Source: Sepiola atlantica
Lineage: Eukaryota; Mollusca; Cephalopoda; Sepiida; Sepiolidae
Assembly (NCBI GenBank): GCA_963556195.1
Contig: OY744517.1
Location: 83,093,214 to 83,157,213, forward strand
Length of the DNA: 64,000 nt
Direction: 5' to 3'
This document shows positions 22,929 through 33,269 of this stretch, piece after piece. The notes under the pieces are model-generated. The model was not told where the DNA came from. It did not search any database and saw only the letters and a list, made by a program, of their open reading frames with translations. A program made the translations under genes and the position numbers. The stretch's first letter is position 1. Every line of letters starts with the position of its first letter.

Positions 22929-23129
22929 CTTCTGAGCATGCGTGTTTAAATTGTTTAACTATATAGAGCCCTTGACCACCGAAATCTGTGACCTGTGCAA
23001 CTACTACGATGTAAAGTCTTTGACCATAACTATTTCAGAGTTTAGTCATCAGCTATATATCTTGTTTTCTTGACCATATCTTTGGGAATAATTGTTGGCT
23101 CTTCAAGTAATTTGTTTTCAATAACTTTC

Positions 23130-23395
23130 AGCCATTGTTAGCAAGTAGGATAGTAGAAAGTGGACCTTGGGTTAACTTTCGGCATCCTCATAACTCTCGC
23201 TTCCCTTATTTTGTCCTTTAATCCTCACATTCCATGAGCGATGCTTCTGACAAAAGGGGAAGAATTGCTGTTTCATCTAATACTTTTTGTTGGCTACTTT
23301 TTCACCTTGAAGTAGTTTTTTTTTTAGCTCCTTACCTTAAGTGGCTTCATGCCTTGTCTGGAGTGATTTCCATAAAAAAATAAAATAAAATGAAT
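23130..23395 (+). mobile_element. LINE 3' tail fragment
   Basis: The end of this stretch (AGCTCCTTACCTTAAGTGGC, then CTTGTCTGGAGTGATTTCC and an A-rich tail) matches the 3' end of the LINE at 60825-63190, read on the opposite strand there. It is either a 5'-truncated copy or a SINE that borrowed the LINE tail. Confidence 0.6.
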
Positions 23396-23461
23396 TTGAA
23401 ATATAAATCTTATTCAAGTGATTCACATTTAAATGACTAAATTCTTTTATTAATTTGTTTT

Positions 23462-23710
23462 ATTTATCTACCTCTCACAGCGGTAAGATGTGACACAAGG
23501 TCGGGAAAGTGGGATTAGATAAGCCAGCACTCGAGAGGTGAGCACTCTGGCCATTTAAAAATTGCCTGGGCAGCCCCGTCGGCATTCCCCGGTAGGGGCG
23601 CCTCAGGCAGTAAGCAATAAACTTACTCCTCCCCAAAGAGGGGAAGCTAAGCCTGGGAGGATGGACCTCCTAGAACTGCACAGGACCGGCGTGCAGTATC
23701 CATCGGAACA
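23462..23710 (-). repeat. Single copy of the 317-bp repeat family
   Basis: Reverse-oriented, diverged relative of the tandem unit at 35499-40577. It shares the GTGACACAAGGTCGG, GGCAGCCCCGTCGGCATTCC and CCTCCTAGAACTGCACAG blocks. The 3' end abuts AT-rich sequence. It shows the family is dispersed and not just a satellite. Confidence 0.85.
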
Positions 23711-24239
23711 GATACTACACTTTGATCTTATGGTTACAACACAACATTCAGTAACTAGTCTTATCTTTTCTATATATAAAGTACGAAAATTGTCTGTCTA
23801 TCCACTTTTCATGTTTTTCTCATCCGTTGCAGACCTAAAAACTCTATCAATAATAAATCATGTTATCCTGTGGATTGTTTATAACAAAGAAGAAAATGGG
23901 GTCTAACATGCAATGTCATGGCATTAATCAATTATCAAGCTAAACATTAGATCGTGACTTCAGGACTAATGAGGAGTGAGGGAGATAATTTAAACTGTAC
24001 AAAATAATTTTAAACATTTATTATTCAACAAATATTTGAGTTTTCATATAAAAATTTGTAAATTTACTTTGCGATTCAATTTGATAGTAAAAAAAGTCTA
24101 AATAAAAAAATTAAACTTAGCAATATTAAAAAAAAAAATATGATTATTTCCTATAAAGAAAAGAAAGCTGTTATAAGGTAATGCCATAAGTTAAGTTTGT
24201 TTAAGAACCATCCAGTCTAAGATTATCTCCCTTGCTTTA

Positions 24240-24560
24240 GAAATCTCTAGTCTATAGATAACTATAAATCAAGGGAGGCGCGAGAGCGCTCTATCCCTTA
24301 ATAGACTTCACGAATGGCCTATGCTGGAAATCTCATTTCTTTGATCAATCATAACTCAAAAACCAATAAACCAAATTAGTTAAAACTTTGCACACAATTT
24401 TTATTTGCTAGGTTCTATAAGTGTGTAGAATTTCAGCATCATTAGTCAAGGCAACCCAGAGATCCAGAAAGTTCAATTATGAAATCATGTTATCCATGTG
24501 TACGTACGTACGTACATATGTGCCACCCTGTATCTAATCAACTATTTGATGGATTCAGCT
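24240..24560. other. Unassigned stretch with (TACG)n
   Basis: No gene. A GTACGTACGTACGTAC tract lies at about 24501-24516. Confidence 0.4.
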
Positions 24561-24704
24561 GATCTTTGGCAGAGATAGCGGTTCTAGGGTCTAGTTGATG
24601 GCATTTTAATTTCAGTTTACCATATATCTTAGTTTTCCAGAAAATTCAAAAAAACCTTCTGAGAAGGCATTGTATTGAGGCATAGCCTTTACAAAAGTAG
24701 TGAC

Positions 24705-25094
24705 ATTCCATGAAAAATGCCAGTATACTGAAATCATATGCCCTTAATAGGGTTAAGATGAAAATTCATATACACTAAATGTACAAAAGCAAAGAAATTC
24801 CCAAATTTTTACACTTTTATTGTCATTAATTAAGGGTATGACTACATATCAACCAAACCATTTCACTATCACATCACTACAGTATAAATCTCTATGCATG
24901 AGTGGATGAAGTGTGTGAGGTGCGCTGAAGAAAAATTCCTACCAGTAAAATACATAGCCCTGTTGTGCTCGCATACCCTTAATGACAATAAAAGTGTAAA
25001 AATTTGGGAATTTCCTTGCTTTTGTACATTTAGTGTATATGAATTTTCATCTTAAGGGCATATGATTTCAGTATACTGGCATTTTTCATGGAAT
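24705..25094. repeat. Foldback element, arms about 125-135 bp
   Basis: The left arm (24705-24840) is the reverse complement of the right arm (24972-25094), apart from a nine-base and a four-base extra in the left arm and a few substitutions. Both contain the ATTCCATGAAAAATGCCAG and ACTAAATGTACAAAAGC blocks. The spacer of about 130 bp has no coding capacity. It resembles a MITE-like or inverted-duplication product; no clear target duplication was seen. Confidence 0.85.
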
Positions 25095-25874
25095 AGTTAT
25101 CTATACTTTTACTAAACCATTCTAAGCTGAATAAAGCCTCATTCTATACAATGTTTTCATTATAAAAAACTTTGTTGCACTTTTCTACTCCAAGCCTTCT
25201 ATTTTCTATGCTTTATTTTTTTACATAACTTCATTAAACCGATCTACTAATTCAATGCAAAAGTAATGCAAGTAATTTCTATTCATATAAAATTAAGTAT
25301 GTGTAGATTTTTATGTATTTATATGTACTGGATTCACTGCGAAACTAATTAACCAATCATTATGAATTTTGGAACACAGCTGTTAGGTGTAAGGGGTTGT
25401 AATCTGAGCTATATTTAATTTAATGCAAAAGGGGGTGAAAATCTTTCGTGAAAATTCTAATACATCCGATTTTTGTTTTTAACAATTGGTATTAAACATC
25501 AATTAATAAATATTCCCCAAATTTCCGTTTCTTTGGAGTATTTTAAAGGATTTTAGGGGGCATAATATGGGCACAACCTCCCATTTGAAAATTAAAATAT
25601 TTCAGATTTGCATTGAATTTGATCCATAGTCATTAGACACCAATGAAGCAAGATTCCATGAATTTCAATTTCTTAGCTTAAGCCTTTTCTAGAATCAAAA
25701 TTAGAATAAGGTTCCTAGTGATAAGGTTTAGTATCATATCTTAATTTTAATCTTTGTAAGGAGATAAAAGTGGTGCAAGACTGTTTTGTTCGAGGTTAGG
25801 GTTACTTTTATTCGTCCTGGGACGGGTATTCTTTTAGTTCTTTCTATAAATTCACTAAATCGATCTACTAATTG

Positions 25875-26080
25875 AATGTAGTTTAAGATGAGCAGGCCAC
25901 GTGAACAGACTTGACAACTTCCCATCCAAACATATACTATTCTCTCAACTAAAGGAAGCCTTGGACAACCCAAGTTGAGATATAAGGGACCACCAAGAGG
26001 AACTTTAACCTAAGAGGAATCCCACAGGACAGCTTGGAGCGCTGTGTCATTCAGATTAAAACGAATATTCGTAAGATATG
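25875..26080 (+). pseudogene. LINE C-terminal fragment
   Basis: In one frame, after a stop that replaces an expected Trp, the sequence reads AGHVNRLDNFPSKHILFSQL then KEALDNPS. This fits the common RTE/Jockey-type LINE C-terminal motif (R-W-x-G-H-V-x-R-M-D). Decay is heavy. Confidence 0.5.
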
Positions 26081-26219
26081 TTCATACAACCTGCATGATT
26101 AGCAATAAAAATGCCATTTCAAACAAGTCTTGTCATTACGGTGCAGTTTCTTTAATGTGCCGGCAGAAATTATGGTGCAGTTTCAGCAGACACACTAAAA
26201 AAGCTGCACCATAATGACA

Positions 26220-26616
26220 AGGCAATGGTCAGATTGATCTGTTTGGTGAGGCATGAACAAAGCATACCTTTTGGGTCTCTGCTTGCACAAGTCAACTTGA
26301 AAAGCCTTGCGGACATCATGCAAAAGAGCAGACTGCATTGGTTGGGGAATGTTAAGCGCAGCAATGGCTGGATTGCTAAAGTCCGACAGTTGAATGTGCC
26401 AGCACGGAGACCACTACTGGCAGACCCAAGTTGTTTTGGGAGGACGTGGTCAAACGTGATAGGAAAGCCATGGGTATGGATTCCGTCATGCTTCACCAAA
26501 GAAGAATGGAGGGGAAGACTTAGATCGAGATTAGATAATTAGGCCCCACCCTCATCAGGGGATTAATGTGGCCTGATTCAACAAATAAACCAGTTGTTGA
26601 TGATGATGATGATGAA
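26220..26616 (+). pseudogene. RTE-like LINE 3' end with GAT repeat tail
   Basis: A plus frame contains KSRLHWLGNVKRSNGWIAKV and then RQLNVPARR, the H-W-L-G-x-V..R signature at the C-terminus of RTE-type reverse transcriptases. A frame change follows; another frame carries FWEDVVKRDRKAMGMDSV and the Arg-rich end. The copy stops in (GAT)n (about 26596-26616), a short tandem-repeat tail typical of that group. It is 5'-truncated and inactive. Confidence 0.7.
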
Positions 26617-26639
26617 GCGTGACAGATAGGCGGACAAAC

Positions 26640-27020
26640 AGTGCCTCTTATAGAGATGTGTGGATGCATCTAAACATGCTATTTCAAATTTAAGTACTAC
26701 AGACAGATAAAAATTCGATTTAATACTTATATGTGACAAACCGACCAACTATCCAATGGATGAACAGAGCTCCTTGTAGAGAACCATGTCTGCATCTAAA
26801 CACACTATTTCAAACTTATCCATAGCAGAGTGATGGAAAAATTCTTTCAAATTAATTCATGCATGACAGACCGATAAACTGACTGACCATCCGATGAACA
26901 GAGTTCCTTAGAGAGATGGACACATCTAAAAATAAAATGCATTTACCAACGAATAATAGAGTCAAACTAATCGATGGATTGATTGACAGAGAGATGCTCT
27001 TATAGTATGGACGCATCCTA
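26640..27020 (-). repeat. Diverged dispersed repeat (TTTGAAATAG family)
   Basis: The minus strand repeats phrases such as AGTTTGAAATAG and GTCTGTC with spacing of tens of bases. The same phrases make up 46330-46960 and precede the minisatellite at 58415. Confidence 0.5.
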
Positions 27021-28714
27021 AAAAATAAAAAAATAAAAAACTCTTTGTAATTATTTATTTATAATTAGCTGAACCGACCCGGCATTTTCATTTCACACAG
27101 ACCCCACGATATTACTATAAAATCCCAATGGATGATTAAAAAATAAAACTGAAATTTCTGAAGTAAAGCGATATTTATTTTCTAATATTAAAGTTTGAAA
27201 TTGAATATGAATAGGTAATTTGAAGAAAATTAATTTCTCATGAAAAATCGTATTGGTATATTAATAGCTTGTATGAAAAATATCTTTGGTTTAGAATCAC
27301 ATGTGAACATCGGCAAAATTATACTGTAAGCTCCCACTATTACTGTGATAAACGTTAACATGCAGAAAATACTTGAAGAGAAAAAAAAAATACATTATAA
27401 AACCTGTATTAATATCTTTAAAAAAATAAAAGGAAGTACACGATTAGAAAGTTTGTAAATCTTAAAAAGAAAAAAAATAGTAGTATAATTAGGGAAAAAA
27501 TGAAAAATATTCAATGAATATCTCTTACTTACAAGCATATTTAATTAAGAATACAATAATAAAAGGCCCCTTGTATCCTTAAAAATACAGCAGTCAAAAT
27601 GAATAATCTACTCCTTGTAGCATGTAATAGAAACAACAGTGTTAATGGTAGTTAGAAAAATTTCCTTCCAGTAAACAACTGGAAGGAAATTATTAAGAAA
27701 TTAGCGCTGAACTGTTATCGGTAAAATTGTACTAACATGATGAAACATCAACAGTCAGAAAATACATAACGAGAAGAAAACAAATATTGCAGACTGTTTT
27801 TTATGAATTTATTTGTAAATATTCCCGTTCTCTCCACCCACCTTTTTTTATCTTTCTCCTATTTGTTTTCATCATATATTGACAGCGTAAAAACAACATT
27901 ATATTTTTTTATAAATCTGAAAAAGAAAAGATTCGTTTTGTAATTAGTAAAGAAATCGTTTTATATTTGTTATAGGAAAACACTCCAATGAATATCTTTG
28001 TACTTACAAGATTTTTTAAGAAATAATACAAGATGGTGTCAGTGCTCCATTATTCCTAAATAATAATAAAAAACTCTTGTATATTTTAAAAAAAACAGCA
28101 TTCAAGGTATATAACCCACTCCTTATAGCATATAGAAACAACTCTGGAACTTAGAAGGAAAATTATTTTACCTAGTATTATGATATTCAATTAATTTTAG
28201 GAAAGAATTAGTTTAATGTTTATTGTACACACATTTAATTAATTATCTGATAGCCGAAATAAATAGATAAATGGCAAAACTTTATTTTTTATTATGTTTA
28301 TTATTATTTTGTTTCGAAAAAAAATGTCTCCACTTTAACAGTATTCCTAGCCGGAATAAGTATTTTCAGAAAAAAACTGAAGCACAATATGTTATATTTC
28401 TGTAAAAAAACATTGTGCAATAAGAAGGAAGAAATCACTAGTCAGAATCAAATATAGATTTGTCAGATGCAATGCTATAGCAGTTTAACTTAGAGAATTC
28501 AACTGACTTTTCTTTATATATTAGATATAGAATCTTGAAAAAGTTTTCTTGACTTTAATGATTTTTACTCAATTTGGAAATAGTGACATACTAATTGATT
28601 TTTTTCAAAGTAATATTTAAAATGTTAACAAAACAATTATTTTTCTTAATTCAGCCGAAGCAGATAGCGAGTATTTTATCTTGCCGTAAAATTTTTTTTT
28701 TTTTAACATAGTTC
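27021..28714. other. AT-rich stretch without recognised genes
   Basis: Very AT-rich. It begins near 27065 with GCTGAACCGACCCGGC, probably the edge of a dispersed repeat. An internal motif (TGAATATCT...CTTACAAG) recurs near 27510 and 27985, suggesting an old duplication. No coding signals. Confidence 0.4.
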
Positions 28715-29290
28715 ACCCGAAACAAGGCAGTCCGCCACTGTAGACGTAAGGGGGTACTGAGAAAAAAGAAAAGGGGAGAAGGTTGGGGGGTGGGGGGCTT
28801 GTCAACCTAAATTGGGATCTGCGCAACGAGATGTCTGTTTATATTAGTTTAAAATTTCTGCATGTCAGTACTGTCGGGGAAACAGGGGGCAGGGAGGGAG
28901 TTCCAGAGGCCAGCAGCACAGGGAAAGAAGCTATTTGAGTAGAAGGCTCTCTGGCATCTGAGGACCTCTACAGAGAATGAATGAGATTTAGTTGATTGTC
29001 GAGTTAGTCTAGTGAATTTACGTCGAGGGGGCTACATTGCGGCGATGGGACAAGGATTGGAGCTTGGTTGCCAGTGAGGGACCTATTAGGTTGGCGACTC
29101 TTTTTTGGACCTTGTCAAGGAGGGAGAGACTAGTAGATAATGCACCAGCCCAGATGTGACAACAATACTTCATGCATGGGCGGATGTTGGCTTTGTAGAG
29201 ATACAGGATAATGTCAGGTGTGAGGAGTTTACTAGCATGGTAGAGGGAGCCAACCTTCTTTGCGGCAGCCTTTACTGATTACTCAGGAAA
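28715..29290 (-). pseudogene. Jockey/CR1-like LINE 3' fragment
   Basis: The minus strand starts from the LINE C-terminal thumb (VGSLYHASKLLTP-like block, IRPCMKYCCHIWAGA, LDKVQKR, LIG) and runs to a 3' UTR ending in AACATAGTT/poly-T on the plus strand near 28690-28715. The copy at 43990-44442 is the same subfamily in the opposite orientation. Frame breaks are present and it is 5'-truncated. Confidence 0.75.
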
Positions 29291-29474
29291 TGTTTTTATT
29301 TGAGCCACCGTTCGTTTATATATATAAACCGTTAGATCATTTGACATTATCAGAATAAAAAGAACAAAAAATATACTGTATTTCTCTTATTATGAGAGAA
29401 AAATAGTTGTGGTATATGATAACATAAGACAAGTCAAAGGAAAAAAATATACAAGATTTTTATGTTAAAGTAAC

Positions 29475-29558
29475 TTTACTGTCTACGAAATGAGTCCCTG
29501 AACCTAATTCCTCGAGTCTATTTGTAGTCCCGCCCGTGACGTCACATCCGGCGTCACA
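29475..29558 (-). repeat. 3' LTR (84 bp) of the small element
   Basis: Pairs with 30052-30135. It contains the stop codon of the pol frame, so the coding end overlaps the LTR. Confidence 0.85.
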
Positions 29559-29985
29559 TCTACCTCCTCCTCTGTATTCGGATCGCTTCCCTCGTCCCCT
29601 GAACTGCTGCTTGCATATCTCCAGGGTTTTCTTATGTGTCGTCTTGCTCGTCTGAGTGCGATCGGGAGGTCCATTTCTTCGTCGCTTCTTTGGGTCTGTT
29701 CCTCTTCTTCCAGTTTCCTTAACTCATCACTGAAAGGGAACTCATCATCCTCCCCTTGTTGACGGGTCGTGTTTTGGGGGATTCTTTTTAGTTGTGACGT
29801 GTGTCTTAGCACCCGTTTATCTCCTTGCCTTATAATCGCGGATTCCCCCTTGCGCTCTCCTACTGTCCATGGTGTTGGATGATAAACTGGGGTTAGCTTA
29901 TTATATCTACTTTGTTTTAGGAGTACACTTTCTCCTGTTTCTATGTAAGATGGTTTGGCTTTATTTTTCTGATCTGTGCGATCCT
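29504..29985 (-). pseudogene. Integrase C-terminus remnant of the small gypsy element
   Basis: The minus frame 29504-29812 reads the extreme C-terminus: SQLKRIP, an acidic stretch (EDDEFPFSDEL, RKLEEEEQTQ) and the basic ALRRARRHIRKPWRYAS tail, ending inside the LTR. The sequence upstream to about 29985, partly in the same frame, carries KLTPVYHPTPWTV and the G-D-K-R module that follow the integrase core in gypsy elements. The catalytic core is absent. It cannot act as an integrase. Confidence 0.7.
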
Positions 29986-30051
29986 TTAATTTGTATTTCT
30001 CTTTCTTGTCTTTTTTTTTTTCCAGTTGTTTAGTTTTACCTCGTCGCCAGG

Positions 30052-30135
30052 TTTACTGCCTACGAAATGAGTCCCTGAACCTAATTCCTCGGGTCTATTT
30101 GTAGTCCCGCCCGTGACGTCACATCCGGCGTCACA
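30052..30135 (-). repeat. 5' LTR (84 bp) of the small element
   Basis: Followed on the minus strand by the primer-binding-site core TGGCGACGAGG (about 30040-30050). Confidence 0.85.
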
Positions 30136-30359
30136 GTAACAGCGAATGTTTTGTTTCTCATTTTTATAAATGTTGTTGTTCCTTGTGTCATTTTGTGAAG
30201 ACGTTATCAATTCAAAATTTTTCAGGTTCTATGAACTTTCTTTGTGTTGTTTCTCCTATGACATGATTTTGTTTTGTCAATCCATTTTATATCTGTTTTC
30301 CAACTGAACAACTATACAAATGCAAAATGTTATCATTCAAAGCTAAATCGTTTTATTTT

Positions 30360-30700
30360 CTGCTATTGAGTCACCACTTATCAAGGCCAAGAGCCACTCG
30401 AGGATAAGTTAATGAGACTGAATGATTGTCAGTTGAAAAATGAGGAACACTATGGGAGTACTAACATTGATCAATGGTATGAACTGCATTTGATTACTTA
30501 TAGGGCGGTCTAGGACAAGCATTTGTTCATATTGGGTTTGACGATGACCAAGTTGTAATCAGCAGGGAAGTAGTCTTGTGATAATGTGTTCCACAGGTGG
30601 GAAACCCTTGCAAAGAAACTCTCTCCATGGAAATTCTGCCTGACGCTATTCACGTAGAGGGAGAAAGAAAATATAAAAGAGACAGTTTATGTATCGATAA
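30360..30700. repeat. Dispersed repeat shared with 50265-50460
   Basis: GAGTCACCACTTATCAAGGC, then CCACTCGAGGATAA here, corresponds to GAGTCCCTGCTTATTAAGG, then CCACTCAAGGATAA at 50265. The two copies then diverge. It is a non-coding, unclassified interspersed repeat. Confidence 0.45.
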
Positions 30701-30944
30701 TTAATTGATTAAATGTGTTAGTCGTCAGTCAGTTGGTCTAATAAGAGTGACACATGCAAAAGAGATAAAGCCTAGGAGGGATCTCTAACGATGAGATAGT
30801 TCTTATGTTTGAAATAAAATTTTGTCGGTCACTCCATCATGCTTAAGTTTTAAATAGCATTTTCTTCGCTAAATTCGCAGATTGAATAGATGTCTTTTAA
30901 GAATATACTTGTTTATGTATTCACCCAAAAGCATTTTGGTAAAA

Positions 30945-31115
30945 CAAAAATGTAGAGGATTATGTGTAAGGATGAGCAGACACAGTACTAAAAAAAATTA
31001 AAAGGTTTTGAACAAATATGAGTTGATGTTTTTTTTAATGATTCTCAAAAGAAAAAGAGTAAAGTTTCTTTTTAACTGCAATAGTTAAGTAGTAGTTGTA
31101 GTGTTGGTTGAAAAG
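30945..31115 (+). repeat. Old tandem duplication, copy 1
   Basis: Matches 31165-31340 plus 31661-31692: shared GTAAGGATGA, AAATTAAAAGGTTTT, AATATGAGTTGAT and AGTTAAGTAGTAGTT. The second copy is interrupted by the 320-bp solo LTR, so copy 1 shows what the empty site looked like. Confidence 0.75.
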
Positions 31116-31340
31116 TGTGTGTGTATATGAGTGCGTCTCACTGTGCTTCTTTTCTGATAGTTTGAACTACCAAAATATAGAAGCACATGTAGAGAATTAA
31201 TTTGTAAGGATGAACAAACATATTGCTACAAAAATTAAAAGGTTTTATAGATATAAAACTTTGAAAAAATATGAGTTGATTTCTTTTCAATGTTTCTCAA
31301 AGGAAAACGAGTGGAGTTTCTTTTTAAATTGCAACAGTTA

Positions 31341-31660
31341 TGTAGCGGAGAGCGGGAGAGGCAGCCGACTGCTGTGGACCAAGACGCTTGTCCGCGGCGG
31401 TTGAAGAGAAAACGTTTGGTTTACTGCTTGTACAGAGGCACGAACCCAGAAACGCCCATTCATGAAAAGTTTAATTTAAAAAACATTTTAAAGAGGAAAC
31501 AGTGGCGGGCGGCTTCAGCGGGCTCATTTGCATATGTGAGATGTCGCTATTATAAGAAGCATGAAAAAACGTGATTTGGTGAGATTCATTGGGAGAACGG
31601 AAGAAGAAGAAGAAGAAAGTGCCGCATTTATTTTTGTGAAACATTGCATTGACTCGTTCA
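31341..31660 (+). mobile_element. Solo LTR (320 bp) with octamer and TATA motifs
   Basis: Starts TGTAGCGG and ends GTTCA (TG...CA). The 5-bp duplication AGTTA lies at 31336-31340 and 31661-31665. Comparison with the duplicated copy at 30945-31115 shows an uninterrupted junction there, confirming an insertion. Inside are a perfect octamer ATTTGCAT (31526-31533), a TATTATAA box 15 bp downstream (31548-31555) and a (GAA)n run near 31601. GC content is higher than the surroundings. No internal region remains. Confidence 0.8.
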
Positions 31661-31692
31661 AGTTAAGTAGTAGTTCTGGTGTTGGCCAAATC

Positions 31693-32460
31693 GGTGTATT
31701 AATATACGTTTATCATATTTTCTGCCTAGAGGTTGTGGTAATAGCGTTTGTGTCGCTAGTACAGTATATGGTTCTCCGGTGGTAAGGAAGTGAGTTCTTG
31801 TAAGTCAGTGAGCTGCTGGCCGACTGGTAGGGGATATTAACTTACAATAGGGCTTTCAAGACAAGATAGTGAGTTAACAACTAGGCGATTGTCTTTGAGT
31901 TTTCCTTATTATGATGAGAATTTCTCACTGTATTTCTAATAGACTTTTTTCATGCTTTGTAAAGCACATTTTCTACACGTTTTCTGATTGGTCCAAACAT
32001 AAATAAATATTTGTGTTTGGAGCCTACTTTTGCACAAAAAGCGACTCAGTTTTTTCTTGAGAAAATCTGGTCATTTCTCCATACAACAAAAAATAGAAAT
32101 AATGCATAATCGAATTTCAACATAAAAAACTTCACACATTTGTTTGTCTGTTTTGATCAAATATTTTGGAGGGTTAGAGTATACCTGAAGGAATTTAGAT
32201 GTTGGCACTGAATTTTAATCACAATCCAATTTCTGTCTAATCAATCTTGAAAGGTCTACTGGAACAGAACAGGAAATATGCAGTGGGTAAAAGTATTTTT
32301 GATCAAATTGATCTGATATTTGCACACCTTTCATATTTCTGATTGACCATTTAGCATTTATTTAAGTCCCAATTTTTAATTTTTAAGCCATGTATGACAA
32401 GGAAACGTCCTTGTTTTGAAAGTGTGGGGCGTTTTTATAGTTTTGTAATGGTAAAAATGT
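31693..32460. other. Unassigned AT-rich stretch
   Basis: No gene, RNA or transposon end was recognised. A short hairpin (CAAGGAAACGTCCTTG, 32399-32414) lies near the end. Confidence 0.4.
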
Positions 32461-32468
32461 GTGTTATC

Positions 32469-32510
32469 CTGATGAAGCCTGAATAGATTCTTTCAGGCGA
32501 AATATCGATC
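32469..32510 (+). ncRNA. Degenerate hammerhead-like motif
   Basis: CTGATGA (32469-32475) is followed by a perfect seven-base-pair stem (GCCTGAA/TTCAGGC, 32477-32498) and GAAA (32499-32502), then TATCGATC. Core, stem II and GAAA are right for a hammerhead, but there is one extra A before stem II, helix III has a mismatch and no helix I pairing was found. Probably inactive, or the motif is only partial. Confidence 0.45.
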
Positions 32511-32671
32511 TCTCCGCGCATGTCTTTGTGTTAATTTTATTTTGTCTGTTATAGATGTCTTCCTTTAATCCCTTTTTTCTCTTTGCCTATACATTTTGTA
32601 GTAATGTTATCCTTACAGATTATATCTCACATACATACATGTATAAGTAAGGAATAAAATGATCAGTGTAG

Positions 32672-32674
<3 letters not shown>

Positions 32675-32768
<94 letters not shown>
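32675..32768 (+). repeat. (CT)n(TA)n microsatellite
   Basis: About 20 CT units directly followed by about 25 TA units. It borders the retrozyme-like element on its left. Confidence 0.95.
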
Positions 32769-32770
<2 letters not shown>

Positions 32771-32787
32771 GTATCAGAAATTAGCTT

Positions 32788-32832
32788 CCTGCACTGAAGA
32801 TTGCGTAAGCATGAAACATCGATGTCTGTAGG
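32788..32832 (+). ncRNA. Hammerhead ribozyme (type I), left repeat
   Basis: Helix I is CCTGCA (32788-32793) with TGTAGG (32827-32832), six pairs including one G-T. The core is CTGAAGA (32794-32800). Stem II is TGC/GCA with loop GTAA, preceded by a U-U mismatch. Then GAAA (32813-32816), helix III CAT/ATG (32817-32824), and the cleavage triplet GTC with cleavage predicted after 32826. All invariant core bases of the hammerhead are present; the variable seventh core position is A. The weak base of stem II may reduce activity. Confidence 0.72.
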
Positions 32833-33152
32833 TAATAAATAATTAATATTTATTTATAAAATATTATTATTATATATCCCCCTTTACTAAGACTGGCCAC
32901 TCTGAGTGAATTTAATAACAAGCAGTACTACTAGCTTCATTGCGAGATCCAACACAATTTGTTGTTGTTGTTGTTGTTGTTGATCACTCTGCGCCGCTTG
33001 CTGTGAATACTCGCCGACTTGGTATTTACAAAGTTAAATTCCGCCTAAAATTCTAAGCAAATTTCTGGTAGCCAACTGGTAACTCTCTTCACTGCGAATC
33101 GGTGGCGATTTGTGATCGGAGTTTGCACCCGTCGACCGTCAGGAATTAGCTT

Positions 33153-33197
33153 CCTGCACTGAAGATTGCGTAAGCATGAAACATCGGTGTCTGTAAG
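33153..33197 (+). ncRNA. Hammerhead ribozyme (type I), right repeat
   Basis: Same design as 32788-32832: CCTGCA, CTGAAGA (33159-33165), stem II, GAAA (33178-33181), CATCGGTG (helix III with one G-U), TC with cleavage predicted after 33191, then TGTAAG. One helix I pair is lost (C-A) relative to the left copy; the core is unchanged. Confidence 0.68.
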
Positions 33198-33231
33198 TAA
33201 TAAATTATTGATATTTATTTATAAAATATTA

Positions 33232-33269
<38 letters not shown>

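Larger units (their letters stand above)
29475..30135 (-). mobile_element. Small internally deleted Ty3/gypsy element with 84-bp LTRs
   Basis: Direct repeats 29475-29558 and 30052-30135 are 84 bp each with two differences. They are flanked by the 5-bp duplication GTAAC (29470-29474, 30136-30140). On the minus strand each repeat begins TGTGACGCCGG. Just inside the 5' copy lies CCTGGCGACGAGG, the same primer-binding-site core as the full gypsy element. Just before the 3' copy is the purine tract GAGGAGGAGGTAGA. The interior of about 490 bp runs almost directly from the primer site into the end of integrase, so gag, protease, RT and most of integrase are missing. The LTR ends in AAA, not CA, which is unusual. 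Confidence 0.85.
32775..33245 (+). mobile_element. Retrozyme-like element: two direct repeats with hammerhead motifs
   Basis: Two direct repeats of about 105 bp (32775-32880, 33140-33245) each contain AATTAGCTTCCTGCACTG, a hammerhead motif, and the tail AATATTTATTTATAAAATA. A spacer of about 260 bp contains (GTT)n and no reading frame. The two predicted cleavage points lie after 32826 and 33191, 365 nt apart, so a transcript could release a 365-nt RNA with one ribozyme per unit. Direct repeats carrying type I hammerheads around a short non-coding centre are how retrozymes are built. (TA)n flanks both sides. No protein is encoded, so a partner element would be needed to move it. Confidence 0.7.

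Noticed and set aside
26596..26616. (GAT)n as an independent microsatellite
   Set aside because: It directly follows the RTE-like C-terminus and UTR and is better explained as the 3' tail of that LINE.
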